Of a stretch of DNA of 64,000 nucleotides, positions 53,318-62,756 are shown in pieces; position 1 is the stretch's first letter, and each line of letters starts with the position of its first letter. The notes beneath the pieces were generated by a model that saw only the letters and a list, made by a program, of their open reading frames with translations, was not told the DNA's origin and did no database searches. Made by a program: the position numbers and the translations under genes. Source of the DNA: Caloramator quimbayensis (GTDB lineage: Bacteria > Bacillota > Clostridia > Clostridiales > Caloramatoraceae). The stretch spans positions 1 through 64,000 of the forward strand of contig NZ_FUYH01000001.1 in assembly GCF_900167605.1 (NCBI RefSeq). Direction: 5' to 3'.

Positions 53318-53842
53318 TTATTCTAACGGAATTACAAGTTCTAATATTGAATCTTCATTTTCATCGATGATTTCCACACAGACTTCATTTACAATAGTTT
53401 TAAATGAATTAATAATGTCTTTAGTCTCATCAATCGCTTTTTTAAAATCATCGTCGTTATCAAAACATCCAATAGTCATATGAGGCAAAAAAGTATTTCC
53501 CTTTAACCACTGGGGATAATAATTTTCTAAAATTCCTTTATACAGTCTTTTATGTAATTCAATGATATAATCCCTTCCTTCTTCTATATTAAGAAACAGA
53601 TATTTACCAAAAGAATTGACAGGTTCAATTCCTTTTAAAACAATTTCAAACTTAGAAATTCCACTAACACTATATAAAATATGCTCTCTTAAATCATCTG
53701 AAGAAATATCACTTTCAAATGGGAAAACGAGAGTTATATGGGGTTTAACATGACTTGCAAGAGGATCATATTTTTTTCTGATATTATCTATAATTTCTCC
53801 ATTTTCAAATTTGGGGAAAACCATAATACATCTTCTTAACAT
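53318..53842 (-). CDS. 2'-5' RNA ligase-family (2H phosphoesterase) protein
   Basis: Protein of 174 residues with two HxT/S motifs (KPHITLVFPF and LPHMTIGCF), the active-site pair of 2H phosphoesterases. This group includes ThpR/LigT-like RNA ligases and cyclic phosphodiesterases. I start at ATG 53842 with AGGGGGATATTG; an upstream ATG overlaps nadE. Twelve bases separate it from nadE, so it is likely co-transcribed. A role in RNA repair or NAD-related cyclic phosphate breakdown is possible; the substrate is not known. Confidence 0.85.
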   Translation of the reverse strand: MLRRCIMVFPKFENGEIIDNIRKKYDPLASHVKPHITLVFPFESDISSDDLREHILYSVSGISKFEIVLKGIEPVNSFGKYLFLNIEEGRDYIIELHKRLYKGILENYYPQWLKGNTFLPHMTIGCFDNDDDFKKAIDETKDIINSFKTIVNEVCVEIIDENEDSILELVIPLE

Positions 53843-53853
53843 CAATATCCCCC

Positions 53854-55773
53854 TTAAAACTCCCCAAGCCACGCATCAAAAGAAGCGTCGCTTGGCATTC
53901 TCCAATCCCCCCTTGGAGACAGGCTTATAGTTCCAACCTTAGGTCCATCTGGTATACAGGAGCGTTTAAACTGCTGAGTGAAAAATCTTCTATAAAATAG
54001 CTTTAACCACTTTTCGATTTCTTCCTTTGAATATTTATCTTTAAATGCAATACCTGCTATATATAATATTTTCTGCGGGGATGCTCCATATTTTATAAAG
54101 TGGTATAGGAAAAAGTCGTGAAGTTCATAGGGCCCTATTATATCCTCTGTTTTTTGAGTTATTTTACCCTCATTCCCAGGAAGCAGTTCAGGGCTTACAG
54201 GTGTGTTTAATATATCGATTAATATTTTACCAGCCTTATCCTCCATCTCTCTTTCTGCAACATATCCTACAAGATATCTTACAAGGGTTTTAGGAACGCT
54301 GCAGTTTACAGCATACATGGACATATGATCTCCATTATAGGTGCTCCAGCCGAGGGCAACCTCGGATAAATCCCCAGTTCCTACAACAAGTCCTCCCTCC
54401 TTATTTGCAATATCCATAAGTATCTGGGTTCTCTCCCTCGCCTGAACGTTCTCATAGGTTACATCAAGTATTTCAGCATCATGTCCTATATCCCTAAAGT
54501 GAAGTAGACAGGCATCCTTTATGTTTATCTCCCTTAAATCCGTTCCAATGCATCTGCAAAGCTCAATCGTATTATTATAAGTTCTGTCCGTTGTTCCAAA
54601 GCCTGGCATTGTAATAGTTATAATATCCTTTAAAGGATAGTTTAAAAGTTTAAAAGTTTTAACTGCAACAAGAAGAGCAAGAGTTGAATCAAGTCCTCCT
54701 GAAACTCCAATGACAAGCTTTTTAAGATTTGTATGCTCTATCCTCTTTGCAAGACCTGCAGTCTGAATATTGAATATCTCTTTGCATCTTTCATCCCTGT
54801 CAGCTGCGTTCGAAGGTACAAAGGGATGAGCATCAACATATCTTAAAAGGTTTCTTTTTTCTTTAATCTCCATATCAAAATCAACTTTTCTATAGGGCTT
54901 TGAAAGTTTATTTGAATCTTTAAAGGTAAGGTTTTTTCTTCTTTCCGCAAAAAGTCTTTGAACATCTATGTCCTGTATTATAATTTCGCTGTCCCTTTCA
55001 AACCTTTCATTTTCCTTTAAAATGCTTCCATTCTCTCCAATTAAAAGATGGCCGCTAAAGACCATATCCGTTGTTGATTCATGCACCCCCGAAGAGGAAT
55101 AAATATAGCTGCAAAGAAGCCTTCCGCTTTGCTGCTTTACAAGTTCTCTTCTGTAAGAAGCCTTATTTATAAGTTCGTTGCTTGCAGAAAGGTTAACAAT
55201 AATACTTGCACCATTTAGTGCTGCATAGGACGATGGAGGAATTGGCGCCCAGAGATCTTCACATACTTCTGCACCTATGCACATCTGAGGCATTCTTCTA
55301 TTTTGAAATACAACGCTGCCAAAGGGAACATAATTACCTAATATGTAAATATCTGTAATATTTGTATCATCAATGGATGAAAACCATCTCTTTTCATAAT
55401 ACTCGCCATAATTTGGTATATACGTTTTAGGAACAACTCCAAGTATATTCCCTTTAAAAATTCCAACTGCGCAGTTAAATAAAAAGTGATTAATAGATAA
55501 AGGTGCACCAATAAATATAATCATATTCATATCCTTTGAATACTCTAATATATCCTTTAATCCATTTAAGCTCTCATCTAAAAGAGCATCCTGACCAAAT
55601 AAATCCCCACAGGTATAGCCGCTTATAGAAAGCTCAGGAAAAACCAATATATCAGTTTCATTTTCATATGCCCTATATATAGCTTTTTTCATTTCATTAA
55701 CATTATATTTTACATCTGCAACTTTAAGTTTAGGGCAGGAAGCTGCAGCTCTAATAAATCCGTAATTTTCCAT
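53854..55773 (-). CDS. nadE: Glutamine-dependent NAD(+) synthetase
   Basis: Enzyme of 639 residues making NAD from nicotinate adenine dinucleotide. The N-terminal nitrilase domain (1-290) has the Glu-Lys-Cys triad: FPELSISGYTCGD, VPKTYIPNYGEYYEKRWF and GAEVCEDLW. The C-terminal synthetase domain carries the PP-loop GVSGGLDSTLALLVA and STYNGDHMSMYAVNCSVPKT. Start ATG 55773 with AAGGAAGGATGTTAT. Upstream is about 330 bases without a gene. Confidence 0.95.
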   Translation of the reverse strand: MENYGFIRAAASCPKLKVADVKYNVNEMKKAIYRAYENETDILVFPELSISGYTCGDLFGQDALLDESLNGLKDILEYSKDMNMIIFIGAPLSINHFLFNCAVGIFKGNILGVVPKTYIPNYGEYYEKRWFSSIDDTNITDIYILGNYVPFGSVVFQNRRMPQMCIGAEVCEDLWAPIPPSSYAALNGASIIVNLSASNELINKASYRRELVKQQSGRLLCSYIYSSSGVHESTTDMVFSGHLLIGENGSILKENERFERDSEIIIQDIDVQRLFAERRKNLTFKDSNKLSKPYRKVDFDMEIKEKRNLLRYVDAHPFVPSNAADRDERCKEIFNIQTAGLAKRIEHTNLKKLVIGVSGGLDSTLALLVAVKTFKLLNYPLKDIITITMPGFGTTDRTYNNTIELCRCIGTDLREINIKDACLLHFRDIGHDAEILDVTYENVQARERTQILMDIANKEGGLVVGTGDLSEVALGWSTYNGDHMSMYAVNCSVPKTLVRYLVGYVAEREMEDKAGKILIDILNTPVSPELLPGNEGKITQKTEDIIGPYELHDFFLYHFIKYGASPQKILYIAGIAFKDKYSKEEIEKWLKLFYRRFFTQQFKRSCIPDGPKVGTISLSPRGDWRMPSDASFDAWLGEF

Positions 55774-56060
55774 ATAACATCCTTCCTTCGTTTAACTTTA
55801 ACAATATAATAGCATAAAATACAATAAATGCGCCACAAACTTAAAAGGCTGTATTACACATCTTAAATTTTTCATACCTCAAGCATCTATGGACAGTTAC
55901 TTATTTAATCGAATTAGCAGCAGATGTCGCCATTTCTATAAACAGCTAATACATGTTGCATAATTAACAAAAATTATCCCTTGCACATTTGTAACTTTGG
56001 GCAATAAAAGTATTAACAATAAAGCACTATCTCATGGGGCTTAAAATAGTTCACAGGTAA
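55774..56060. other. Intergenic stretch with one degenerate repeat
   Basis: No gene seen. At 55891-55906 is GGACAGTTACTTATTT, a degenerate copy of the REP-like 3' module, followed by no recognisable coding sequence. Confidence 0.5.
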
Positions 56061-56092
56061 AAAAAGTACCCGCTTTACCGTGGGTACTTTTT
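56061..56092 (-). terminator. Intrinsic terminator of the SIMPL gene
   Basis: AAAAAGTACCC / GGGTACTTTTT hairpin with a T tract on the minus strand. Confidence 0.85.
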
Positions 56093-56101
56093 GTTTTTAG
56101 T

Positions 56102-56830
56102 TTAATCTATATCAAATTCGCAGTTTACAACAGCAGTGATTTCTTTATCTATAGATGAAGTATCAAATATACCTGCATCAGAAACCTCCGTTGAATAAGG
56201 GGGAGTTATTTGAAAAACTCCCATTCTCGATGCTCTAAGTTTTCCTACTTTAACGTTTGTATTTTTAGCGATTTGCTCTGCACGAAGCATTGCATCCTTT
56301 GTTGCAAGCCCAAGCATCTCAACTTTCAAATCAGCAATTTTTGTATAATAGTATTGCGGTGGATAAGACTCAAACTGCACTCCTTGATTTATAAGCTCCG
56401 TTGATTCTCTTGAAATCTTTGTTACTAAATCCACATCATTTAATTTGATTTCAACATTTTGTGTAAGGGTATATCCTTCAATTTTATTTCCAATCATACC
56501 ATTAGGAAGTATTTCGTTTTTAACGGATGTAAATATAGAAGAGAACACCAAATCCTTTTCTGCTATTCCTTTTGATAAAAGATACTTTCTTACTTTTTCA
56601 TTGTTTTCCTTAAGCATAGCATATGCCTCATTTAAACTTGGGGAATAAGCTGAAAAAGCTCCCGTCCATTTAGCAAGGTCTGATTTTATCTGCTTTTTTG
56701 CAGAACCTGTAATCGTTATAGTGTTTTTTCCTGATTTTATATTTTTGATTCCATTAGATATAAAAGCTGAAGAAACAACTATTGCAGCAGAAATTATTAC
56801 AGCAATTAAAATGTTATACTTTTCTTTCAT
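56102..56830 (-). CDS. SIMPL-domain (DUF541) protein
   Basis: Protein of 242 residues with an N-terminal hydrophobic signal/anchor (ILIAVIISAAIVVSSAFIS), then the SIMPL domain: TITITGSAKKQIKSDLAKWT, IEGYTLTQNVEIKLNDVD, QIAKNTNVKVGKL. The family is widespread in outer surface or periplasmic-type proteins (E. coli YggE) and linked to oxidative stress, without a known enzyme reaction. The likely place is the outer face of the membrane. Start ATG 56830 with AGGGGGACTTTT. It is a single gene. Confidence 0.87.
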   Translation of the reverse strand: MKEKYNILIAVIISAAIVVSSAFISNGIKNIKSGKNTITITGSAKKQIKSDLAKWTGAFSAYSPSLNEAYAMLKENNEKVRKYLLSKGIAEKDLVFSSIFTSVKNEILPNGMIGNKIEGYTLTQNVEIKLNDVDLVTKISRESTELINQGVQFESYPPQYYYTKIADLKVEMLGLATKDAMLRAEQIAKNTNVKVGKLRASRMGVFQITPPYSTEVSDAGIFDTSSIDKEITAVVNCEFDID

Positions 56831-56905
56831 AAAAGTCCCCCTAACTAATCTTTATAATATAATTCTATCATATCAAAAAATAAAATAGTTAAAAATTGGT
56901 TAAAG

Positions 56906-57760
56906 TTATTTATTAGATTTAACTGTAGAATAAAATACAGTGCCTAAAATAATTATTCCGCCTAAAATCTCTCTAAAAGATGGTATTTCTCTTAATAATA
57001 CAGCAGCAAATATAATGCCGTATACTGGTTCGAGGCTTGATATTATACCTGCTGTCTGGGTTTTTACATCTTTAAGACCGCTTATAAAAAGAGAATGAGC
57101 AATTCCAGTAAAAACTGTACCTAAAAGTATAAGAAGCAATATATCTTTTATCATAAAAGACTGCCTTTGAAAAAATAAAAACGGCAAAAGAACAATCGTT
57201 GCTGAAAGCTGTTCATAAAAAGCTATAACGAGACTGTTATATTCTTTTACATACTTTCTGTTTAATATTGAAAGTATTGCATAGGTTATTCCTGACGCTA
57301 TTCCCCAGAGTGCACCTAAAGTTATGTTGTTGCTTAACTGAAATTTAGGTACTACCAAAACTACCCCGATAAATGTAATAAAAGCCGTTAGTACATCTTT
57401 AAATTGTATTTTTTCTTTTAAAAAACATGGTTCAAGAAATGTAACGAATACAGGGAATGTAGAAAACGTGATAAGTCCAATTGCTACTGTTGATATTTGA
57501 ATTGATTTGAAAAAAGTGCTCCAATGAACTGCCAATATTATACCCATTATAATCAAATATGTATAATCTTTTCTGCTTTTTAATTTTATATCCTTTTTTA
57601 AATAGAGCATTATAACCAAAATAAAAATACTCGAAAAGAAAACGCGTCCAAGGACTATTATCATAGGCGGATATGACAGCGATTTGCCAAAAAGTCCTGC
57701 TAAGCCAAACATAAAAACAGCTGCATGTATTTTTATCAGGCTTTTATTTTTTTTATACAT
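56906..57760 (-). CDS. EamA/DMT-family transporter
   Basis: Membrane protein of 284 residues with about ten helices in two EamA repeats (first from HAAVFMFGLAGLFGKSL, second from LGALWGIASGITYAILS). Members export amino acids or metabolites; the substrate is not visible. Start ATG 57760 after GCGGGGGGATTTT. It stands alone. Confidence 0.87.
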   Translation of the reverse strand: MYKKNKSLIKIHAAVFMFGLAGLFGKSLSYPPMIIVLGRVFFSSIFILVIMLYLKKDIKLKSRKDYTYLIIMGIILAVHWSTFFKSIQISTVAIGLITFSTFPVFVTFLEPCFLKEKIQFKDVLTAFITFIGVVLVVPKFQLSNNITLGALWGIASGITYAILSILNRKYVKEYNSLVIAFYEQLSATIVLLPFLFFQRQSFMIKDILLLILLGTVFTGIAHSLFISGLKDVKTQTAGIISSLEPVYGIIFAAVLLREIPSFREILGGIIILGTVFYSTVKSNK

Positions 57761-57933
57761 AAAATCCCCCCGCTTTTTATTACCCTATCAAAGCCAATTA
57801 TTATACATTGATGACTTACGTTGTTTAAATTTCCATTTAGAAAAGTTATATTAATAAATCATCCTTAATAATATGAATCAATTTATTTTTTTATTACTAC
57901 ATTAAAGTTTACCAAGTAAAAACAAAACTTACA

Positions 57934-57969
57934 AGAGCTGTTAAAGCATGATTTTGCCTTAACAGCTCT
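57934..57969 (-). terminator. Intrinsic terminator of the dehydrogenase gene
   Basis: AGAGCTGTTAA / TTAACAGCTCT with further pairing (GC) in the loop; ends in a T-rich tract on the minus strand. Confidence 0.8.
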
Positions 57970-57975
57970 AATATT

Positions 57976-58896
57976 TTAAAACAATCCTTTTCTATTAAAA
58001 AAATCATCAATAATATCAACCACCTCAAGCCCAATCCTTTTTTGGGCCTCAACAGTTGAAGCGCCTATATGAGGAGTTACTGAAACCTTTGGATGGTTTA
58101 TAAGCTGCTCATTTTTTGTAGGTTCCTCTTCAAAAACATCTATTCCAGCGCCTGCGATTTTATTATTGTTAAGAGCATCAAGGAGGGCATTCTCATCTAC
58201 CACTCCTCCTCTTGCACAATTTATTAAAAATGCAGTATCTTTCATAAGGGAAAGCTCCCTTTCTCCTATAACATTTCTTTTATCATTGCTGTAGGGTATA
58301 TGAAGGGATACATAATCGGATTTTTTAAGAACATCATCAAAACTGCAGTATTCATATTCATCATATCCATCAGCTTTTCCCAAAATATCATAATAAATAA
58401 CATCCATTCCTAAGCTATAAGCTCTCTTTGCAACTTCCCTTGCTATCCTTCCAAACCCAATAAGTCCAAGGGTTTTGCCAAACAGCTCGACTCCTTCATA
58501 TTTTTTCTTTTCCCACTTATTATCCCTCATAGTAACGTTTGAAATATGAAGAAATCTGCTTACAGCAAACATATGGGACAAGGTAAGTTCTGCAACGGAG
58601 ATGCTGCTTGCTGTTGGAGTATTTCTAACTTCAATTCCACTTTCCTTTGCATATTCCACATCTATATTATCTACTCCAACCCCTCCCCTTATTATAAGTT
58701 TCAGCCTTTTACTTTCAAGAGCTTTATCAATCAAAGGTTTTCTAACCTTTGTGGCTGATCTTACAACAAGAACATCAACATTCCTGATAATATCAAGCAA
58801 TTCTTCTTTTTCACATTCTAAAACATCATAACCCTTATCTGAGAGTATTTTTACAGCGATATCATCAAGTCCATCAGATATCAGAACCCTTATCAT
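57976..58896 (-). CDS. D-3-phosphoglycerate dehydrogenase-like 2-hydroxyacid dehydrogenase
   Basis: NAD-dependent dehydrogenase of 306 residues. It shows the substrate loop LIIRGGVGVDNID, the nucleotide-binding GxGxxG (LGLIGFGRIAREVAKRA), the catalytic Arg in NCARGGVVDE, the Glu in DVFEEEP and the catalytic His in TPHIGAS. It has no ACT regulatory domain and is thus a short SerA-like form. No serC or serB lies beside it, so it could be serine synthesis or another 2-hydroxyacid. Start ATG 58896 after AAAGGGGGAATTTAAG. Confidence 0.85.
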   Translation of the reverse strand: MIRVLISDGLDDIAVKILSDKGYDVLECEKEELLDIIRNVDVLVVRSATKVRKPLIDKALESKRLKLIIRGGVGVDNIDVEYAKESGIEVRNTPTASSISVAELTLSHMFAVSRFLHISNVTMRDNKWEKKKYEGVELFGKTLGLIGFGRIAREVAKRAYSLGMDVIYYDILGKADGYDEYEYCSFDDVLKKSDYVSLHIPYSNDKRNVIGERELSLMKDTAFLINCARGGVVDENALLDALNNNKIAGAGIDVFEEEPTKNEQLINHPKVSVTPHIGASTVEAQKRIGLEVVDIIDDFFNRKGLF

Positions 58897-59116
58897 CTTA
58901 AATTCCCCCTTTTAACAGCATTTTGCATCTATATGATTTGATTTGTATAAATATAAATTAGAGATATTTTAACACGTTAAAGTGCTAATATCAACTGTTT
59001 TTATATAATTTTATCAGTTAATATCAATCGCCATATTTGTAATTATTTTGTAACTTATTAAGTATTAAAGTTATAATATAATTATTATGGAAAAATAAGT
59101 TTGGGGTGTGTAAAAT

Positions 59117-59758
59117 ATGGATATACTGGTTTTTTTGATTTTTATCCTCAACTTTATATGGGACTTAATCAACGTATTAAAAGGCTGTAAAAAAGAAAGA
59201 TATCTGTCAAAATCCCTGCTCATGCCTTTGCTGCTTATTTTTTATATTCTCAATTCAAAAAATATAAACTACTTCGTCGTTGCTGCACTTTCAGCAGGAT
59301 TTTTAGGAGATGTTTTTCTATTAAAGGATAAACTATATTCGTTTATAATTGGAGGAGCATCATTTTTGCTTGGGCACATCTTTTATATTATTGCCTATAT
59401 AAGTGTTTTATCAGGAAATCTAAAAGCATCTCCTATGTGGATTTTATTGATAATGCCCTATATACTATACGGAATATACGCCTATAAAGTTATAGGAAAA
59501 GGTATGGGAAATTTAAAAGCAGCTGCTCTCCCATACATCATCGTTATTCTGTTTTCAAGTTTTACATGTTTATTAGTGGTTTTATCTATAAAACACAGCT
59601 TTATATTATCCTTTTTAGGTACGCTATTATTTATAGCATCCGATTCTATCCTCGGATACAGCATATTTATATCTAAAAAGAAATACTCAGATTTTATAGT
59701 TATGCTTACCTATGTTTTGGCTCAGACTTTCATAGTCTTTGGATTTTTAGGAATATAA
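59117..59758 (+). CDS. YhhN-family (lysoplasmalogenase-like) membrane protein
   Basis: Membrane protein of 213 residues with about seven or eight helices of the TMEM86/YhhN family (AALSAGFLGDVFLL, FIIGGASFLLGHIFYIIAY, ASDSILGYSIF). Characterised members cleave the vinyl ether of lysoplasmalogens. Plasmalogens occur in anaerobic clostridia, so this activity fits. Start ATG 59117 after GGGGTGTG. It is a single gene 67 bases before nfeD. Confidence 0.82.
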   Translation: MDILVFLIFILNFIWDLINVLKGCKKERYLSKSLLMPLLLIFYILNSKNINYFVVAALSAGFLGDVFLLKDKLYSFIIGGASFLLGHIFYIIAYISVLSGNLKASPMWILLIMPYILYGIYAYKVIGKGMGNLKAAALPYIIVILFSSFTCLLVVLSIKHSFILSFLGTLLFIASDSILGYSIFISKKKYSDFIVMLTYVLAQTFIVFGFLGI

Positions 59759-59825
59759 AATAAATTACTTATTCTTATTTTATATTTGAATTATTTGGTT
59801 TATAATCAAAGTAGGGGGTGGAAAA

Positions 59826-60254
59826 ATGTTATATATATGGATTGTAATATCATTTGTCGCAATATTAATCGATGCGCTGACGAGTTCCTTTTTATTTTTC
59901 AGCTTTGCAATAGGAGGAATAGGTGCACTTATTACACTTATGTTTAACGCTTCTATGCCATTTCAAATAATAATTTTTATGATACTTAGCATAATATCAA
60001 TAATCTTTGCAGCTCCCTACGTAAGAAAAGCGATAAACAAGAATCCTCCAGCTTTTAAACCTATGGAGCAAAACTATATCGGGAGGATTTTAACATCTCA
60101 GGAGGATATAACAGAAAAGACACAAATTAAATACGAAGGGATTTATTGGTATGTTATTAATCATGGAGAGCCTATTAAGGAGGGTGATAGATTTAAAATT
60201 AAATCTATAGAAGGAAACAAATTAGTAGTTGAAAAGTATAAGGAGGAGTCATAA
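59826..60254 (+). CDS. Short NfeD-family membrane protein
   Basis: Protein of 142 residues: N-terminal membrane helices (about 1-66, WIVISFVAILIDALTSSFLF and further), then a soluble OB-fold (about 85-140, NYIGRILTSQEDI, YEGIYWYVINHGEPIKEGDRFKI). It is the short form without the ClpP-like protease domain. NfeD proteins pair with the membrane SPFH protein encoded next; the two genes overlap by one base (TAATG). Start ATG 59826 with AGGGGGTGG. Confidence 0.92.
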   Translation: MLYIWIVISFVAILIDALTSSFLFFSFAIGGIGALITLMFNASMPFQIIIFMILSIISIIFAAPYVRKAINKNPPAFKPMEQNYIGRILTSQEDITEKTQIKYEGIYWYVINHGEPIKEGDRFKIKSIEGNKLVVEKYKEES

Positions 60255-61192
60255 TGTTAGGAAGTATATTTTTTGTAATCTTATTATTTTTTATTTTAAT
60301 AGTACTTTTTTCATCGATTAAAATCGTAAATACTGGTCATCTTTATGTTGTTGAGAGATTCGGACAGTTTCATAAAGTATTAGAGCCTGGCTGGCATATT
60401 ATAATACCCTTTGTTGATTTTGTAAGAGCAAAGCTATCAACAAAACAGCAGATATTAGATATAGAACCCCAGTCAGTTATTACAAAGGATAACGTAAAAA
60501 TATCAATAGACAACGTTATATTCTATAAACTCATGAACGCAAAGGATGCTGTTTATAACATAGAAAATTATAAATCAGGTATAATATATTCAACTATTAC
60601 AAATATGAGAAACATAGTTGGAAACATGACCCTCGATGAAGTTCTATCAGGAAGAGATAAAATAAACGCAGAGCTTTTAAGGGTTGTTGATGAAATCACA
60701 GACGCCTATGGTATAAAGATTTTATCCGTTGAAATCAAAAACATAATACCACCTGCAGAAATTCAGCAGGCTATGGAAAAGCAGATGAAGGCTGAAAGAG
60801 ATAAAAGAGCTGCAATACTTCAGGCAGAAGGTGAAAAGCAGAGTGCTATTGCAAGAGCTGAAGGGCAAAAACAGTCTATGATACTTCAGGCTGAAGCAGA
60901 AAGAGAAGCCAACATAAGACGTGCTGAAGGTATGAGAGAAGCACAGCTCCTTGAGGCGGAAGGTAAAGCTATGGCAATGGAAAGAATAGCAACTGCACAG
61001 GCTGAGGCTATAATGAAGGTAAACAAGGCAATACATGACTCTGACACCGATGAAGTTATAATAGCACTAAAACAGGTTGAAGCTCTTACTGAAATGGCTA
61101 AGAACCCTGCTAACAAACTTATAATTCCTAACGAGGTTGTATCTACCTTAGGAAGTATTAATGCTGTTGCAGAAATGATTAAAAATAAGTAA
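60254..61192 (+). CDS. SPFH/stomatin-family membrane scaffold protein
   Basis: Protein of 312 residues: an N-terminal membrane helix (ILLFFILIVLFSSIKIV), an SPFH/PHB domain (about 22-200, RFGQFHKVLEPGWHIIIPFVD, ISIDNVIFYKLMNAKDAVYNIENY) and a long Ala/Glu/Gln-rich coiled coil (KQMKAERDKRAAILQAEGEK). It belongs to the slipin/QmcA group, which forms membrane microdomains and helps quality control. It is paired with NfeD in one operon. Confidence 0.93.
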   Translation: MLGSIFFVILLFFILIVLFSSIKIVNTGHLYVVERFGQFHKVLEPGWHIIIPFVDFVRAKLSTKQQILDIEPQSVITKDNVKISIDNVIFYKLMNAKDAVYNIENYKSGIIYSTITNMRNIVGNMTLDEVLSGRDKINAELLRVVDEITDAYGIKILSVEIKNIIPPAEIQQAMEKQMKAERDKRAAILQAEGEKQSAIARAEGQKQSMILQAEAEREANIRRAEGMREAQLLEAEGKAMAMERIATAQAEAIMKVNKAIHDSDTDEVIIALKQVEALTEMAKNPANKLIIPNEVVSTLGSINAVAEMIKNK

Positions 61193-61198
61193 ATCTAT

Positions 61199-61233
61199 AA
61201 CAGGCTGTACCGTTTAAAGGTACAGCCTGTTTC
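61199..61233 (+). terminator. Intrinsic terminator of nfeD-SPFH
   Basis: AACAGGCTGTACC / GGTACAGCCTGTT hairpin followed by T-rich sequence. Confidence 0.85.
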
Positions 61234-61252
61234 ATATATCAAATTATTTTTA

Positions 61253-61281
61253 TGGAACTTTTAATTAAATTCATTTATAAT
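61253..61281 (+). promoter_or_regulatory. Candidate promoter of hydE
   Basis: TGGAAC, 17 bases, TATAAT. The -10 is perfect and the -35 weak. Transcription would start near 61288, giving a leader of about 190 bases. Confidence 0.5.
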
Positions 61282-61287
61282 ATTCAT

Positions 61288-61447
61288 ATAGAATAAATGG
61301 CTGTCTAATACCAAGGATTATTCTAAGGTAGAGGAAAGGTCAAAAGGGCATAGTTTATAATCTTTTATCAGCTTTTTATTTAGGATAATGCTGATAAAAA
61401 ATATTGTTAATTTTAGCCTTTTGAGTTTTCCTCAAAGGGCTTTTTAT
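61288..61447 (+). promoter_or_regulatory. Attenuator-like leader of hydE, class unknown
   Basis: Leader with a terminator (AGCCTTTTGAG / CTCAAAGGGCT then TTTTTA, 61413-61447), a strong hairpin TTTTATCAGC / GCTGATAAAA before it (about 61359-61395), and an upstream CAAAAGGGC near 61339 that can pair with GCCTTTTG of the terminator, an alternative that would let transcription go on. This is the plan of a riboswitch or other attenuation device, but the sequence fits no class I recognise. Confidence 0.55.
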
Positions 61448-61477
61448 TTTCTATAATATTTTAATTTGGGAGGCTTT

Positions 61478-62533
61478 ATGGTTACTAAAGAAATTATCGA
61501 TAAACTCCATGAAAAAAACTATTTAAATGAAGAAGAAATGCTTTATCTTCTTAATAATATCGATGAAGAAAATAAAAAATATTTAAGTGAAAAAGCTCTC
61601 GAAGTTAGGACTATGTATTATGGAAAAAAAGTGTATTTAAGAGGGCTTATAGAGTTTACAAACTACTGCAGAAACGATTGTATGTACTGCGGAATACGTG
61701 CTTCAAACAAAAACGCAAAAAGATACAGGCTAAGCATAGATGAAATATTAAATACTTGCAGAAAAGGATATGAATTAGGATTTAGAACCTTTGTGCTTCA
61801 GGGAGGAGAGGATACGTATTTTAGCAACGATATAATGGTTGATATAATAAAAAGAATAAAAAATGATTTTCCTTCCTGTGCCGTAACATTATCAATAGGA
61901 GAAAAAAGTTTTGATTCTTATAAAAAATACTTTGATGCAGGTGCTGACAGGTACCTTTTAAGGCATGAAACAGCATCTAAAAAGCTTTATCAAAGTTTGC
62001 ACCCTAATATGAGCTTTGAAAACAGAATAGAATGTTTATATAACCTAAAAAAAATCGGCTATCAGGTTGGAGCAGGATTTATGATAGGCCTTCCAAACCA
62101 GACCAATGAGGATTTTGTTAAAGACCTTATGTTTTTAAAAGAGCTTGAACCACACATGGTTGGAATAGGACCTTTTATACCCCACAAGGATACACCTCTT
62201 TCAGGAGAAAAAGCCGGCGATTTAAATACTACAACAACCCTTCTTTCAATAATAAGGCTTCTTCTTCCTAAAGTTCTCCTTCCATCTACAACAGCCCTTG
62301 GAACTATAAACCCAAAGGGAAGGGAATTAGGACTTTTATCGGGAGCAAACGTCGTTATGCCAAATTTGTCCCCAATTGAAGTGAGGGATAAATATTCTCT
62401 TTACGATGGGAAAATATGCACAGGTGAAGAAGCAGCCGAATGTTTAGTATGTTTAAAAAATAGAATTGAAAGCGTAGGATTTGAAGTGGATATGGGAAGA
62501 GGAGATAATGTAGACTGGAAAAGAAATGCTTAA
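61478..62533 (+). CDS. hydE: [FeFe]-hydrogenase H-cluster maturation protein HydE
   Basis: Radical SAM enzyme of 351 residues. The CX3CX2C motif is CRNDCMYC; other typical segments are YLRGLIEFTNYCRN, RTFVLQGGED, RYLLRHETASKKLYQSLHP, GAGFMIGLPNQTNEDF, GIGPFIPHKDTPL and TTALGTINP. HydE builds part of the diiron subcluster with HydF and HydG. I start at ATG 61478 after GGGAGG; the TTG at 61466 overlaps the site. An attenuator-like leader precedes it. HydF, HydG and hydrogenase genes are not in the window. Confidence 0.94.
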   Translation: MVTKEIIDKLHEKNYLNEEEMLYLLNNIDEENKKYLSEKALEVRTMYYGKKVYLRGLIEFTNYCRNDCMYCGIRASNKNAKRYRLSIDEILNTCRKGYELGFRTFVLQGGEDTYFSNDIMVDIIKRIKNDFPSCAVTLSIGEKSFDSYKKYFDAGADRYLLRHETASKKLYQSLHPNMSFENRIECLYNLKKIGYQVGAGFMIGLPNQTNEDFVKDLMFLKELEPHMVGIGPFIPHKDTPLSGEKAGDLNTTTTLLSIIRLLLPKVLLPSTTALGTINPKGRELGLLSGANVVMPNLSPIEVRDKYSLYDGKICTGEEAAECLVCLKNRIESVGFEVDMGRGDNVDWKRNA

Positions 62534-62535
62534 AA

Positions 62536-62756
62536 AAGTACCATACAATTGACAAGTGACCAATTTATTTAGATTAGGAGGGACGGTTACTTACTATTTT
62601 ACTTTCAAAACAATTCATTAACGGATGCGATTACTTAACAGATTAATAAAGACGGTTACTTATTATATTCAGTAACCGTCTTTATTATTTAAAAACAGCC
62701 TTTTAAAGCTACCCCTATTTTGTCAGTAAATTACTCAAAATAAGTAACCGTCCCTC
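62536..62756. repeat. Cluster of REP-like modules between hydE and the amylase gene
   Basis: 5' module AAGTACCATACAATTGAC + AAGTGAC (62536-62560), 3' module GAGGGACGGTTACTTA (62578-62593), a hairpin GACGGTTACT / AGTAACCGTC (62651-62680), and the inverted 3' module TAAGTAACCGTCCCTC (62741-62756), an exact inverse of the one at 62578. The last copy forms the final codons of the amylase gene. Confidence 0.7.
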
